64,000 nucleotides of DNA from Planotetraspora sp. A-T 1434 (lineage in GTDB: Bacteria > Actinomycetota > Actinomycetes > Streptosporangiales > Streptosporangiaceae): the NCBI RefSeq assembly GCF_025420585.1, contig NZ_JAOEGB010000002.1, positions 310,001 through 374,000 on the forward strand. Direction: 5' to 3'. The translations under genes and the position numbers were made by a program. Of this stretch, positions 44,487 to 52,405 are shown in pieces (position 1 is the first letter of the stretch; every line of letters starts with the position of its first letter). The notes under the pieces were generated by a model. That model did no database searches. It was not told the origin of the DNA and saw nothing but the letters and a program-made list of their open reading frames with translations.

Positions 44487-45653
44487 ATGGTCATGCTGAT
44501 GAAGCAGCGCCGCAAGCTGCGCCGTGTCGATGTCGAGCGGGCTCCCCGGTTGGGGGTGATCCGGCCGACTTCGCTGGGGTTTCGGATCACGGTTCGGCTG
44601 CATGACGGGCAGACCCCGGAGGACTACGGGCGGGTGCTGGACAAGCTCTCCCACGCCTGGAAGGTCCATTCCGTGCGGCTCGTCTCATGGAAGCCTGGCA
44701 AGGTCACGTTGGTCGCCACCCTGACCGATCCTTTGGAGTCGGTGACGATCCCGGTCCTGTCCGATGGGCTGCTGCGGGTGCGCGTCGGTCTGCTCGACAC
44801 CGGGGACCCGTTCACCGTCGACTTCCGCACGGTGCCGCACTGGCTCAACGTCGGCGCGACCCAGTCCGGTAAATCGAATCTCGCCAATGACCTGGTGGTC
44901 GGGCTGGCACCGCAGCCGGTTGCGCTGGTCGGCTTCGACCTCAAGGGCGGGGTGGAGTTCACCCCGTATGAGGCGCGCATGTCCGCCTTGGCGACCGAGC
45001 GGGCCGAATGCGCGGACCTGCTCGCCGACCTGGTCGGCATCATCAAAGACCGCATGGCCTTGTGCCGCCGGCACCGGGTCAAGAACATCTGGCACCCGCG
45101 CCTGCCCGAGGTCGAGCGGCCTACCCCGATCGTCGTCCTCGTGGACGAGGTGGCCGAACTGTTCCTGATGGCCGACAAGAAGAAGGAGCAAGACGAGGTC
45201 TCCGCGGTCGCCACACGGTTGCTGCGGGTGGCCCAGCTTGGCCGCGCCTTCGGGATCTACCTGGTGGTGTGCGGGCAGCGGGTCGGCTCCGACCTCGGCC
45301 CCGGCGTCACCGCCCTTCGAGCGCAGCTCACCGGGCGGATCTGCCACATGGTCAACGACGAAGAGACAGCCAAGATGGCGCTCGGCGACATGGACCCCGG
45401 CGCGCTGGTGGCCGCGCGGAAGATCTCCCCGGCCATGCCGGGAACCGCTGTGGTGATCGGCTCGGAAGGGCGCTGGCACCGGATGCGCTCGGTTCACGTG
45501 ACCGAAGAGCAGGCCGAAGCCGCCGCTGCCACGCACGCACATCTGACCCCCGCGTGGGCCGACCTCACCGCCGGCACCACCACGACCGGTGACCTCGACC
45601 TGGGCGACCTGGAGGAGTTCACCGCCCCCGACCTGGAAGACCTTCCGGTCTGA
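44487..45653 (+). CDS. FtsK/SpoIIIE-type DNA translocase (TraSA/TraB-like)
   Basis: A 388-residue ATPase that in AICEs moves double-stranded DNA between mycelia. Walker A GATQSGKS (123-130), Walker B PIVVLVDE (214-221), and a downstream VVCGQRVGSDLGPGVTALRAQLTGRIC segment typical of the family. It lacks long N-terminal membrane helices, so membrane attachment may need the neighbouring small membrane protein. It is shorter than TraB of Streptomyces plasmids but similar to AICE TraSA-type proteins (inference). The C-terminus is acidic and disordered. Confidence 0.92.
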   Translation: MVMLMKQRRKLRRVDVERAPRLGVIRPTSLGFRITVRLHDGQTPEDYGRVLDKLSHAWKVHSVRLVSWKPGKVTLVATLTDPLESVTIPVLSDGLLRVRVGLLDTGDPFTVDFRTVPHWLNVGATQSGKSNLANDLVVGLAPQPVALVGFDLKGGVEFTPYEARMSALATERAECADLLADLVGIIKDRMALCRRHRVKNIWHPRLPEVERPTPIVVLVDEVAELFLMADKKKEQDEVSAVATRLLRVAQLGRAFGIYLVVCGQRVGSDLGPGVTALRAQLTGRICHMVNDEETAKMALGDMDPGALVAARKISPAMPGTAVVIGSEGRWHRMRSVHVTEEQAEAAAATHAHLTPAWADLTAGTTTTGDLDLGDLEEFTAPDLEDLPV

Positions 45654-45712
45654 CCCGCCACCGTCGCGTAAGAGCCGACCGTGCCGCTTATCAGGCTCAC
45701 AAGGAGAACCCG

Positions 45713-45883
45713 ATGGGCAACAAGGAGCTGGACCGACTGGGGGCGGCGGAGCGGGCGCATCTCGCCGCGTGCGAGGGAAGCACGCTGGAGGAGTACCGCC
45801 GGGCCGCTAAGGAGTACATCGCGGCGCACGAGCAGTGCACGCGCGAGGACTTGCAGGAGTTCGTCAAGGACTGCCCGTTCTAG
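45713..45883 (+). CDS. Small helical protein
   Basis: A 56-residue protein with AAGGAG upstream, MGNKELDRLGAAERAHLAAC to QEFVKDCPF. Charged and helical, with three Cys but no zinc-binding spacing. Fits neatly between the translocase and DUF2637 genes. Function unknown. Confidence 0.65.
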   Translation: MGNKELDRLGAAERAHLAACEGSTLEEYRRAAKEYIAAHEQCTREDLQEFVKDCPF

Positions 45884-45993
45884 AACCGCTGATCTGACCT
45901 TCCCCTCCCGTACGGGCTTGGCGTGAGCCCTGATCACGCCAGGTCCCTACCCGACTCATGCCGAAAACCCCCTCGAATCTCCAAGGGAGACCC

Positions 45994-46692
45994 GTGATGT
46001 TGCGTCGTCTGCGGTCGCTGCTGGCCGATTCCGGGCCGGTGGTGGTGCTCGCCGGCATCGCTGCGGTGGGCTCCTTCGACCACATCAGCAAACTGGCCGC
46101 CAAGAACGGCCAGAAAGATTGGCGCTCCTGGGCGGTCGCGGTGTGCATCGACCTGATGTGCGTCATGGCCGCCCGGGAGATCCAGCGGGACAAGCGCACC
46201 GGCCGTCGTCGCCGCGGCCTGCTGTCCTGGCCGTCGCTGGTCCTGGCCGGCGGAATCGTCCTCACCCTCGCCGCGAACCTGGCCGAAGCCGACCACAGCA
46301 TGTGGGGCTGGATCCTCGCCGCAACCCCTGCCGGCGCGTTCCTGATCGCCATGTCGATGCTCGAACGCCGCGCCGCCCACACCCCCGAACCGCCGCCCGT
46401 GGTGGACGCCGAACTCGTCGCCGACCAACCTCCGAACACCGCGATTGCCGACGAGCGGCCGGAACTGCCGAGCCTCCACGAGCCGCAGGAACTCGACTCC
46501 GCACCCCTGGCACCGGATCTTCCCGCGATCAGCCCTGTCGTCCTCGATGACGCCCGGTACTTCGCGACCGAGTACGCCCGGCTACACGGCATTCCGATCC
46601 CCGCCGATGAGCTGATCCGTCGCATGCGGATCACTCCCGACCTCGCACACGAGCTGCTGCGCCGGCTCGCCCCCGTCACCGAAACCGCCTGA
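45994..46692 (+). CDS. DUF2637 SpdB-like membrane protein
   Basis: About 232 residues, starting at GTG 45994 (AAGGGAG upstream) or ATG three bases later. Four hydrophobic segments (about 11-27, 45-60, 79-95, 104-122) make up the DUF2637 region; a Pro/Glu-rich linker and a C-terminal helical segment (RYFATEYARLHGIPIPADELIRRMRI) follow. DUF2637 proteins in integrative elements are spread (Spd) proteins that help intramycelial transfer. Lies in the transfer block. Confidence 0.82.
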   Translation: MMLRRLRSLLADSGPVVVLAGIAAVGSFDHISKLAAKNGQKDWRSWAVAVCIDLMCVMAAREIQRDKRTGRRRRGLLSWPSLVLAGGIVLTLAANLAEADHSMWGWILAATPAGAFLIAMSMLERRAAHTPEPPPVVDAELVADQPPNTAIADERPELPSLHEPQELDSAPLAPDLPAISPVVLDDARYFATEYARLHGIPIPADELIRRMRITPDLAHELLRRLAPVTETA

Positions 46693-46708
46693 CCGAAGGA
46701 GCCCAACC

Positions 46709-47029
46709 GTGATGACCACCGACCCCACCACCCGCGCCGACTTCATCGCGGGCCTGCGCCGCCTGGCCGCGTTCCTGGCCGACAACCCCAAGGTCCCCGT
46801 CCCGACCTACGGCACCGAGATCTCCGTCCACGCGGACGGCACCGACACCCAGCAGCGCGCGGCGGTGGACCGCATCGCCGACCTGATCGGCGCCCCCGCC
46901 TCGGACGGCGGCCACTACGTCACCGCCCGGGACTTCGGACCCGTCACCTACCGCGCCGTCGCGGTCTCGGAGGAGCGCATGGACGACTGGCACGCGCTCA
47001 TGAGCTACAGCGACAACGTCTCGGTCTGA
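46709..47029 (+). CDS. Conserved AICE hypothetical protein
   Basis: A 106-residue soluble protein: FIAGLRRLAAFLADNPKVPVPTYG, then HADGTDTQQRAAVDRIADLIG and ARDFGPVTYRAVAVSEE. Alternating helix and strand suggests a compact alpha/beta fold. Proteins with the same opening are common in actinomycete integrative elements, from memory. Role unknown. 17 bp after the SpdB-like gene. Confidence 0.7.
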   Translation: MMTTDPTTRADFIAGLRRLAAFLADNPKVPVPTYGTEISVHADGTDTQQRAAVDRIADLIGAPASDGGHYVTARDFGPVTYRAVAVSEERMDDWHALMSYSDNVSV

Positions 47030-47046
47030 AGGCCAGGTGAAACCCC

Positions 47047-47202
47047 ATGCTCCGCAAGCTGGTCGTCCGGGCCGTGGTGCTGTTCGCCCTGTTCTACCTG
47101 TTCACTCACCCGGCCTCGGCCGCCGGACTGGTCAACCAGGCCGTCCGGGCCGCGCACGCCGCCGCTGACGACCTCGCCGGCTTCCTGTCCATCCTGAATT
47201 GA
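47047..47202 (+). CDS. Tiny hydrophobic protein
   Basis: A 51-residue protein: MLRKLVVRAVVLFALFYLFT, then HPASAAGLVNQAVRAAHAAADDLAGFLSILN. One hydrophobic segment ending in ASA, like a signal peptide, or a single-pass helix with an amphipathic tail. Upstream site GAAGGCCAGGTG. Possibly a secreted or membrane spread factor (inference). Confidence 0.6.
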   Translation: MLRKLVVRAVVLFALFYLFTHPASAAGLVNQAVRAAHAAADDLAGFLSILN

Positions 47203-47214
47203 AAGGACCGTCTG

Positions 47215-47634
47215 GTGAATGCGACTGGTGACCTCGGCGCGGTCTTCGCCTCGCTGTATGCCGCGCACATGGTCGCCGACCACTGGGTGCAGACCCACGG
47301 CCAAGCGCTGACCAAGTCCACACCGACCTGGGCCGGAAGGCTAGCCAACACCGCCCACGTGGCCACCTACACCGCAACCGCTCTCCTCGCGGTCACCCTC
47401 ATGGCCTGGCGCACCGGGCTCCCCCTCGACCCCGCCCGGCTGGCCGCCGGTCTGCTGATCTCCGCTGTCACTCACTGGTGGGCCGACCGCCGCCACACCC
47501 TGCGATCCCTGGCCGTACGGGTCGGCAAAGGCGACTTCGCCGACCTGGCCACCGGCGGGATGAACGGCCTGTACCTGCTCGATCAGTCCTGGCACATCGG
47601 ATGGCTGTTCATCGCCGCCCTGATCATCACCTGA
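47215..47634 (+). CDS. DUF3307-like membrane protein
   Basis: A 139-residue protein from GTG after AAAGGACC. Four hydrophobic segments with conserved polar residues YAAHMVADHWVQTHGQALTK (HxxxDHW) and THWWADRRHTLR. This is the DUF3307 pattern found in mobile elements and phages. The buried His/Asp residues suggest an enzymatic or metal-binding membrane protein, but function is unknown. Confidence 0.72.
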   Translation: MNATGDLGAVFASLYAAHMVADHWVQTHGQALTKSTPTWAGRLANTAHVATYTATALLAVTLMAWRTGLPLDPARLAAGLLISAVTHWWADRRHTLRSLAVRVGKGDFADLATGGMNGLYLLDQSWHIGWLFIAALIIT

Positions 47635-47644
47635 CTGGAGCGCC

Positions 47645-47758
47645 ATGCCGAACGACGACGAATACAACCCCGTCTCTTGGTGCCTGATCTGCGGGTGGAT
47701 CACCGAGGACCCCAACGCCAACACCTGCTACTGCGACGACGGTATCCCGCACTGCTGA
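47645..47758 (+). CDS. Cys-rich mini-protein (37 residues)
   Basis: MPNDDEYNPVSWCLICGWIT then EDPNANTCYCDDGIPHC. The CxxC and CxC pairs form a likely zinc ribbon. Weak upstream site (TGGAGCGCC). First of several tiny Cys-rich frames in this element. Confidence 0.55.
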   Translation: MPNDDEYNPVSWCLICGWITEDPNANTCYCDDGIPHC

Positions 47759-47800
47759 CCCCCAACTGACCTCGCCCCAAAGACCGCAAAGGAGAGACCA

Positions 47801-48616
47801 GTGGTAACCAACAGCGTTGAGTACACGCATCCCGACGTGCTGACGATCGGCATCCGCGACGGGTGGGCCGACCCGATCACCGACCCCACCCGTATCGACT
47901 GGACCGCCCGACAGGCCCGCGCCGCCATCCCGTTCAAGGTGATCGAGGGTCGCCCGGTCAACCCCTGCCAGCAGACCGGTATCCGCTACGGACGCAACGA
48001 GCTGGGCCACTGGGGAGAAGCCCTCGCGGCTGACGCCATGGTGACCGCCACAGACCCGGACGGGCACCGGTGGCTCGTCATGGTCGAACGCGCCGACGGC
48101 TACGGGTGGGCACTACCCGGGGGACACGTCGAACCCGGAGAGGACCCGGTAGCCGCCGCGATCCGGGAGCTGCACGAGGAAACCGGGCTGCACGCCATCA
48201 CATCCGCTTGGACGGCGCTGCCGGCTCGGTATGTGCCCGATCCCCGCGCCAGTGACGAGGCGTGGATGGTGACCGTGCCCGTCCGCACGCACCTGGGCAC
48301 CTACCACCGCGACGACCCGCCGGAAGTGGTCGGCGCTGACGACGCCGCACGGGCCGCATGGGTGCGTGCCGACACCTACGAGCATCTCGTCGAGTACCTC
48401 ACGCGCACGTACGCCGGCGAGGTGTTCCCGGCTCACCGCCGCATGTTGGCTGACGCTCTGGTGCGGGTCACACAGACCCCATGTCCCGATTGTGACGGGG
48501 AGGGCCAGGTCCTTACCGCTCAGGTGGTCGGCCGTCTTCGCCGCCGCACCGTCGAGCAGTACGCCGCTTGCCTGACCTGCTCGGGCACCGGCCACGCCGC
48601 CCCCGAACCCCAGTAG
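47801..48616 (+). CDS. Nudix hydrolase with C-terminal DnaJ-like zinc finger
   Basis: A 271-residue protein, GTG start after AAAGGAGAG. The Nudix box is complete: G108, E114, REL at 122-124, EE at 126-127 and G129. The C-terminal 60 residues contain two CxxCxGxG-type motifs, CPDCDGEG and CLTCSGTG, as in the DnaJ zinc-finger domain. Nudix genes are frequent AICE cargo; the substrate (nucleotide, capped RNA or other) is unknown. The zinc finger is an addition that could bind nucleic acid or protein. Confidence 0.88.
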   Translation: MVTNSVEYTHPDVLTIGIRDGWADPITDPTRIDWTARQARAAIPFKVIEGRPVNPCQQTGIRYGRNELGHWGEALAADAMVTATDPDGHRWLVMVERADGYGWALPGGHVEPGEDPVAAAIRELHEETGLHAITSAWTALPARYVPDPRASDEAWMVTVPVRTHLGTYHRDDPPEVVGADDAARAAWVRADTYEHLVEYLTRTYAGEVFPAHRRMLADALVRVTQTPCPDCDGEGQVLTAQVVGRLRRRTVEQYAACLTCSGTGHAAPEPQ

Positions 48617-48631
48617 GGAGGTGAACCCCCG

Positions 48632-48760
48632 ATGGCGATCAACCCGTGCGCCGCCCGGCGCGAACGTCTCGCCTGCTGCACCTGCAACGGCACCGGAATC
48701 GACTGCGACAGCGCCACGTGCCGCGACTGCGCCGGCACCGGAATCGACAACCACAACTGA
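48632..48760 (+). CDS. Cys-rich mini-protein with two DnaJ-type motifs
   Basis: 42 residues: MAINPCAARRERLACCTCNG then TGIDCDSATCRDCAGTGIDNHN. CxCNGTG and CxDCAGTG repeat the motif found at the end of the preceding Nudix protein, and the DNA GGCACCGGAATCGAC occurs twice. GGGAGGTG upstream. Probably a zinc-binding adaptor. Confidence 0.6.
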   Translation: MAINPCAARRERLACCTCNGTGIDCDSATCRDCAGTGIDNHN

Positions 48761-48775
48761 ACTCCCCTGGTCGGT

Positions 48776-48801
48776 CAAAGCCTGCCAGCAACCGCCGCCC
48801 C
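48776..48801 (+). repeat. Duplicated leader, copy A
   Basis: A 26-bp segment (CAAAGCCTGCCAGCAACCGC then CGCCCC) identical to 49035-49060. Both copies lead, through a similar CGCCCAC and GCAAAGGAGACACC ribosome binding site, into the start of a mini-gene. Confidence 0.7.
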
Positions 48802-48843
48802 ACACCGCATCTCTGCTCCCGCCCACGCAAAGGAGACACCGCC

Positions 48844-48987
48844 ATGCCGCGAATCGTCCGCGTCGACCACGGACCTCAGAACGGCGTCTGGCCCAACGGC
48901 GAACCTCAGGTGGTCCGCGACGCCTATGACGCCATGCTCGCCGAGCAGTCCACGACCGGAACGGACGCCACGAACACCAAGCGCTGA
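48844..48987 (+). CDS. Small hypothetical protein (47 residues)
   Basis: MPRIVRVDHGPQNGVWPNGE then PQVVRDAYDAMLAEQSTTGTDATNTKR, after AAAGGAGACACC. No Cys. Helical middle. Function unknown; part of the mini-gene run. Confidence 0.6.
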   Translation: MPRIVRVDHGPQNGVWPNGEPQVVRDAYDAMLAEQSTTGTDATNTKR

Positions 48988-49034
48988 CCCCCGAACTCCC
49001 GGGGTCTTGATCTGCGACGCCTGCACGGGGCGGC

Positions 49035-49060
49035 CAAAGCCTGCCAGCAACCGCCGCCCC
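49035..49060 (+). repeat. Duplicated leader, copy B
   Basis: Identical to 48776-48801 over 26 bp; precedes the RanBP2-like mini-gene by 42 bp. Confidence 0.7.
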
Positions 49061-49101
49061 GTGAGGCGTCCCCTTCGCCCACAAGCAAAGGAGACACCAG
49101 T

Positions 49102-49242
49102 ATGCGCCACCTTCGCCCCCGCCGGCTGCCCCTCCGCTCGGGCTCGGCCTGGCTCCCGCCCGGCACCCCCTCGACCTGGGTGTGCAGCTGCGGCGGGATC
49201 AACCCCCGCACCTCGACCACCTGCCACAAGTGCAGCCAGTAG
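49102..49242 (+). CDS. RanBP2-type zinc-finger mini-protein
   Basis: 46 residues after AAAGGAGACACC. Basic N-terminus (MRHLRPRRLPLRSGSAW) and C-terminal WVCSCGGINPRTSTTCHKCS, matching WxCxC-x3-N-x6-CxxC of RanBP2 zinc fingers, which bind RNA or ubiquitin in other systems. The role here is unknown. Confidence 0.6.
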   Translation: MRHLRPRRLPLRSGSAWLPPGTPSTWVCSCGGINPRTSTTCHKCSQ

Positions 49243-49254
49243 GCGGCTACCGTC

Positions 49255-49425
49255 ATGCCTCCCACCCTCGCCGAACTCGAACAGCCCTGCGCCGGATGCG
49301 GTCACCAAAACGCCGTACACACCGGCGGAGCCAAACCCGGCGGCTGGGCCATCTACGAACGCACCTGGGCCAACGCCTCCGGCTGGTGCAACACCCCCGG
49401 CTGCGACTGCCCGGGCCGGCGGTGA
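49255..49425 (+). CDS. Cys-rich mini-protein (56 residues)
   Basis: MPPTLAELEQPCAGCGHQNA, then WAIYERTWANASGWCNTPGC and DCPGRR. CxxCG near the start and CxxxxCxC at the end could ligate zinc. No strong ribosome binding site. Ends 4 bases before the next small frame. Confidence 0.55.
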   Translation: MPPTLAELEQPCAGCGHQNAVHTGGAKPGGWAIYERTWANASGWCNTPGCDCPGRR

Positions 49426-49429
49426 CCTC

Positions 49430-49666
49430 GTGAGCCTTCACCGCGTCCACGTCACAGAGGTCTTCGCCCCCGGGGCTGAGCAGCCCTGGCTCACCATCCG
49501 CCGCGTGCTGGCGTTCGAGTCCGGCCCGTGCCTAGCCCCGGTCCTGGTCCGCCTCGCGGGCCGCCGCCGGCGCATCGCCTGCGGTCGCCGGCTCCCACTG
49601 CACCAGCAGTGCCCCAACTGCTGCCCCCGCATCGTCATCACCGACACAAGGAGGATCACCGTTTGA
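49430..49666 (+). CDS. Small Cys-containing protein upstream of repSA
   Basis: 78 residues from GTG 49430: VSLHRVHVTEVFAPGAEQPW then strands and IACGRRLPLHQQCPNCCPRI. CxxCC and the earlier Cys may bind a metal. Its stop TGA overlaps the TTG start of repSA (TTGA), so the two are translationally coupled. Confidence 0.6.
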   Translation: MSLHRVHVTEVFAPGAEQPWLTIRRVLAFESGPCLAPVLVRLAGRRRRIACGRRLPLHQQCPNCCPRIVITDTRRITV

Positions 49667-51075
49667 GCGCCCCCGCGCCGCTCGCCGAGCTGGTCGGGCC
49701 GGTCATCCGTGACCTGGCCCGCCGCTCAGGCAAAGACCTCACCCGCTGGCTTGACCAGGTCGCCCGCCTCGGCGGCTGCGCCGAACCCATCCGCCTGACC
49801 GGCGAAACCCACACCGTCGATGCCGCCTCCGGTGAGGTCCTCGCCACCTACTCGACAAGGAACGAACCGCACGGGCATCTCCTCGTGCGCTGCGGCAACC
49901 GCCGCGCCTCCCGCTGCCCCTCCTGCGCCGAGACCTACCGCAAAGACACCTTCCACCTGATCCGCGCCGGCCTGCTCGGCGGAGACAAAGGCGTTCCCGA
50001 GACCGTCCGTACTCACCCCCGCGTCCTCGCCACGCTGACCGCGCCCAGCTTCGGCCCTGTCCATCGCGGGCCGGACAAGCACGGCGCACCCCAGGTGTGC
50101 CACCCCCGCCGCACCGGGCCGGCCTGCTTCGACCGGCATACCGCCGACGATCCCCGCATAGGCCAACCCCTCGACCCCGACAGCTACGACTACGTCGGTC
50201 ACGTGCTGTGGAACGCCTACGCCGGTGACCTGTGGCGCCGCTTCACGATCTACCTGCGCCGTCACTTGGCCGGCGCTGCCGGGCTCACTCAGGCCGCGTT
50301 CAACCGTCAGGTCAAGGTGTCCTTCGCCAAGGTCGCCGAATACCAAGCCCGCGGCCTGGTCCACTTCCATGCCGTGATCCGCCTCGACGGCCGAACCGAC
50401 GACGACGACGGAGACGACGCCACGATCCCCCCGCCGGACTGGGCCACCGTGCAGCTCCTCGACGCGGCCATCCACTCTGCGGCTGCTGCCGTGCGGGTGG
50501 AAGGTCCCGACCTCGGCCAACCCGATCGGTACCTGGTCTGGGGCCAACAGGTCGATGTCCGGTTCATCGCCCCGGGTGACCTCGACGACGCCGGCGAGCT
50601 CACCGAGCAGAAGGTTGCCGGCTACATCGCCAAGTACGCCACCAAAGCCGCCGAAACAGCTGGCACCCTGGACCGCCGTATCCGGCCTCACGACCTCGGC
50701 CGTCTCCATCAGCAGGGCGTCACCGACCACGCCGCGCGGCTGATCCGCACCGCGTGGGAGCTCGGCGACCCCGTCGCACACCCGGAACTGCTCACGCTGC
50801 GGCTCCGCAAGTGGGCGCACATGCTCGGCTTCCGGGGCCACTTCTCGACCCGATCCCGCGCCTACTCGACCACCATGACCGCCCTGCGGCAGGCACGGGC
50901 CGACTACCGACAGGCACAGATCCGCGAATCGGGCTGGGCTTTCGACCCGGACACCACGCTCGTACTTGCGCACTGGAGCTTCGCCGGCCAGGGCTACACC
51001 CCCGGTGAATCCCTCCTCGCTGCCGGGATAACCGCTGATCCTCAACCGCGCCGTCTCAATGGAGGGCCAGAGTGA
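49663..51075 (+). CDS. repSA: Replication initiator RepSA
   Basis: A 470-residue replication initiator of the pSAM2 RepSA family, with TTG start after CAAGGAGG. An N-terminal Cys motif (CGNRRASRCPSCAETYRKDTFHLI) is followed by the HUH-like motif HFH (His234-His236 in LVHFHAVIRLDG), TEQKVAGYIAKYATKAAE (YxxK-type motif with Tyr) and KWAHMLGFRGHFSTRSRAYST. RepSA starts rolling-circle replication of the excised element. Coupled by four-base overlap to xis. Confidence 0.92.
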   Translation: MSAPAPLAELVGPVIRDLARRSGKDLTRWLDQVARLGGCAEPIRLTGETHTVDAASGEVLATYSTRNEPHGHLLVRCGNRRASRCPSCAETYRKDTFHLIRAGLLGGDKGVPETVRTHPRVLATLTAPSFGPVHRGPDKHGAPQVCHPRRTGPACFDRHTADDPRIGQPLDPDSYDYVGHVLWNAYAGDLWRRFTIYLRRHLAGAAGLTQAAFNRQVKVSFAKVAEYQARGLVHFHAVIRLDGRTDDDDGDDATIPPPDWATVQLLDAAIHSAAAAVRVEGPDLGQPDRYLVWGQQVDVRFIAPGDLDDAGELTEQKVAGYIAKYATKAAETAGTLDRRIRPHDLGRLHQQGVTDHAARLIRTAWELGDPVAHPELLTLRLRKWAHMLGFRGHFSTRSRAYSTTMTALRQARADYRQAQIRESGWAFDPDTTLVLAHWSFAGQGYTPGESLLAAGITADPQPRRLNGGPE

Positions 51076-51245
51076 CAACGTCTCGTCTGTGGACTGTCGA
51101 GGATGTCGCCGAGTTCCTTGGCGTCCCTGCCGGAACCCTGTACCAGTGGCGGACTCGGAAAATCGGCCCTACCGGACACAGGATCGGTAAGCATCTGCGC
51201 TACCTCCCGGAAGATGTAGTTGCCTGGGTGCGTGAACAGTCGTGA
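51072..51245 (+). CDS. xis: Excisionase (MerR/AlpA-like)
   Basis: 57 residues from GTG 51072, overlapping the repSA stop (GTGA). LWTVEDVAEFLGVPAGTLYQ then WRTRKIGPTGHRIGKHLRYL is the winged helix-turn-helix of excisionases. It directs Int toward excision at the rnpB site. Its stop overlaps the int start (GTGA). Confidence 0.9.
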   Translation: MTTSRLWTVEDVAEFLGVPAGTLYQWRTRKIGPTGHRIGKHLRYLPEDVVAWVREQS

Positions 51246-52390
51246 CGATCTATGATCGATGGCACAAGTCCAGGCCCAACCCCGGCGAGTCTCGATGCTC
51301 CGAACACAAGAAGGCTCCCACCTCCGAGCATGGCATCGGCGACCGCTGGCAAGTCCGCTACCGCGACGAGTCCGGAAACCAGACCAAGCGGAACTTCGAT
51401 AAGAAAGCCGATGCTGAACGCTTCGACGCTGCTCGGAAGGCGGACACCTCCCGCGGGGAGTGGATTGACCCCAAGCTGGGCCAGACGAAGTTCGGCGAGT
51501 ACGCCCCTGAGTGGCTCGCCGCTCGGCTGCACAAGCCGACTACTGAGGAGACCTACCGGAACCACCTCCGGAAGCACATCTATCCGACCTTCGAGGCCGT
51601 TTCCCTGGCGTCGATCCGGCCCACCTCCGTACAGCAGTGGGTCAAGGGTCTCCAGTCAAAGGGCCTTGCTCCTCGGACGATCGAGACCATTTACACGATC
51701 TTCGCAAGCATCATGCGCGGTGCCGTCCGTGACGGTCTGATCAGCAAGACACCCTGTCGGGATATCCGTCTGCCTCACGCCGCCAAAACCGTGATCCGGC
51801 TTTTGTCACCCGAGCAGGTCATAAGACTGAGCCGTGCCATGCCCAGCAAGTACGGCCCGTTGGTCCTTCTCGGCGCTGCTGCCGGCCTGCGGCAAGGTGA
51901 GGCGCTCGGCCTCTCGGTGGATCGTGTCAGGTTCGCCGAACAGATGATCACGATTGACCGCCAAGTGGTCATCGTCGATCGCCGGCCAGTCTTGGCGGCT
52001 CCGAAGAGTCCCGCATCGGTCCGCGAGGTTCCAATGCCGGCCTTCCTCTCCGAAGCGCTTGAAAAGCACATCGCGGACCATGCCCCCGCCGATCTCCTGT
52101 TCTCGACCTCGCGCGACAACCTCATGCGGCGCGACTACTTCAACGCTCGCATCTGGAAACCCGCAATCAAGGCGGCCGGTCTTCTCCCGGACACGACCTC
52201 TCACGACCTGCGACACACCTTCGCGAGTACGGCTCTGGCGGAAGGCGTTCCGATCTCCGAGGTGTCCCGGTGGCTCGGCCATGAGTCGATCACCACGACT
52301 GTCGACCTCTACGGTCACCTGGTTCCGGATGCTTCCCATAGGGCACGTACGGCAATAGACGTTGCGTTTGCACAGGCGACTAAAGCCTGA
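51242..52390 (+). CDS. int: Tyrosine-recombinase integrase
   Basis: A 382-residue phage-type integrase from GTG 51242. An N-terminal arm-binding/AP2-like segment (RWQVRYRDESGNQTKRNFDKK) is followed by a SAM-like core-binding domain (about 80-170) and the catalytic domain. The latter has Arg217 (GLRQGEAL), His321 and Arg324 (SHDLRH), His347 (WLGHES) and Tyr357 (DLYGH). All five key residues are present, so it should be active. It acts on the 31-bp rnpB att core about 1 kb downstream. Confidence 0.94.
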   Translation: MTIYDRWHKSRPNPGESRCSEHKKAPTSEHGIGDRWQVRYRDESGNQTKRNFDKKADAERFDAARKADTSRGEWIDPKLGQTKFGEYAPEWLAARLHKPTTEETYRNHLRKHIYPTFEAVSLASIRPTSVQQWVKGLQSKGLAPRTIETIYTIFASIMRGAVRDGLISKTPCRDIRLPHAAKTVIRLLSPEQVIRLSRAMPSKYGPLVLLGAAAGLRQGEALGLSVDRVRFAEQMITIDRQVVIVDRRPVLAAPKSPASVREVPMPAFLSEALEKHIADHAPADLLFSTSRDNLMRRDYFNARIWKPAIKAAGLLPDTTSHDLRHTFASTALAEGVPISEVSRWLGHESITTTVDLYGHLVPDASHRARTAIDVAFAQATKA

Positions 52391-52405
52391 CTTGTGGCGA
52401 CGCCG

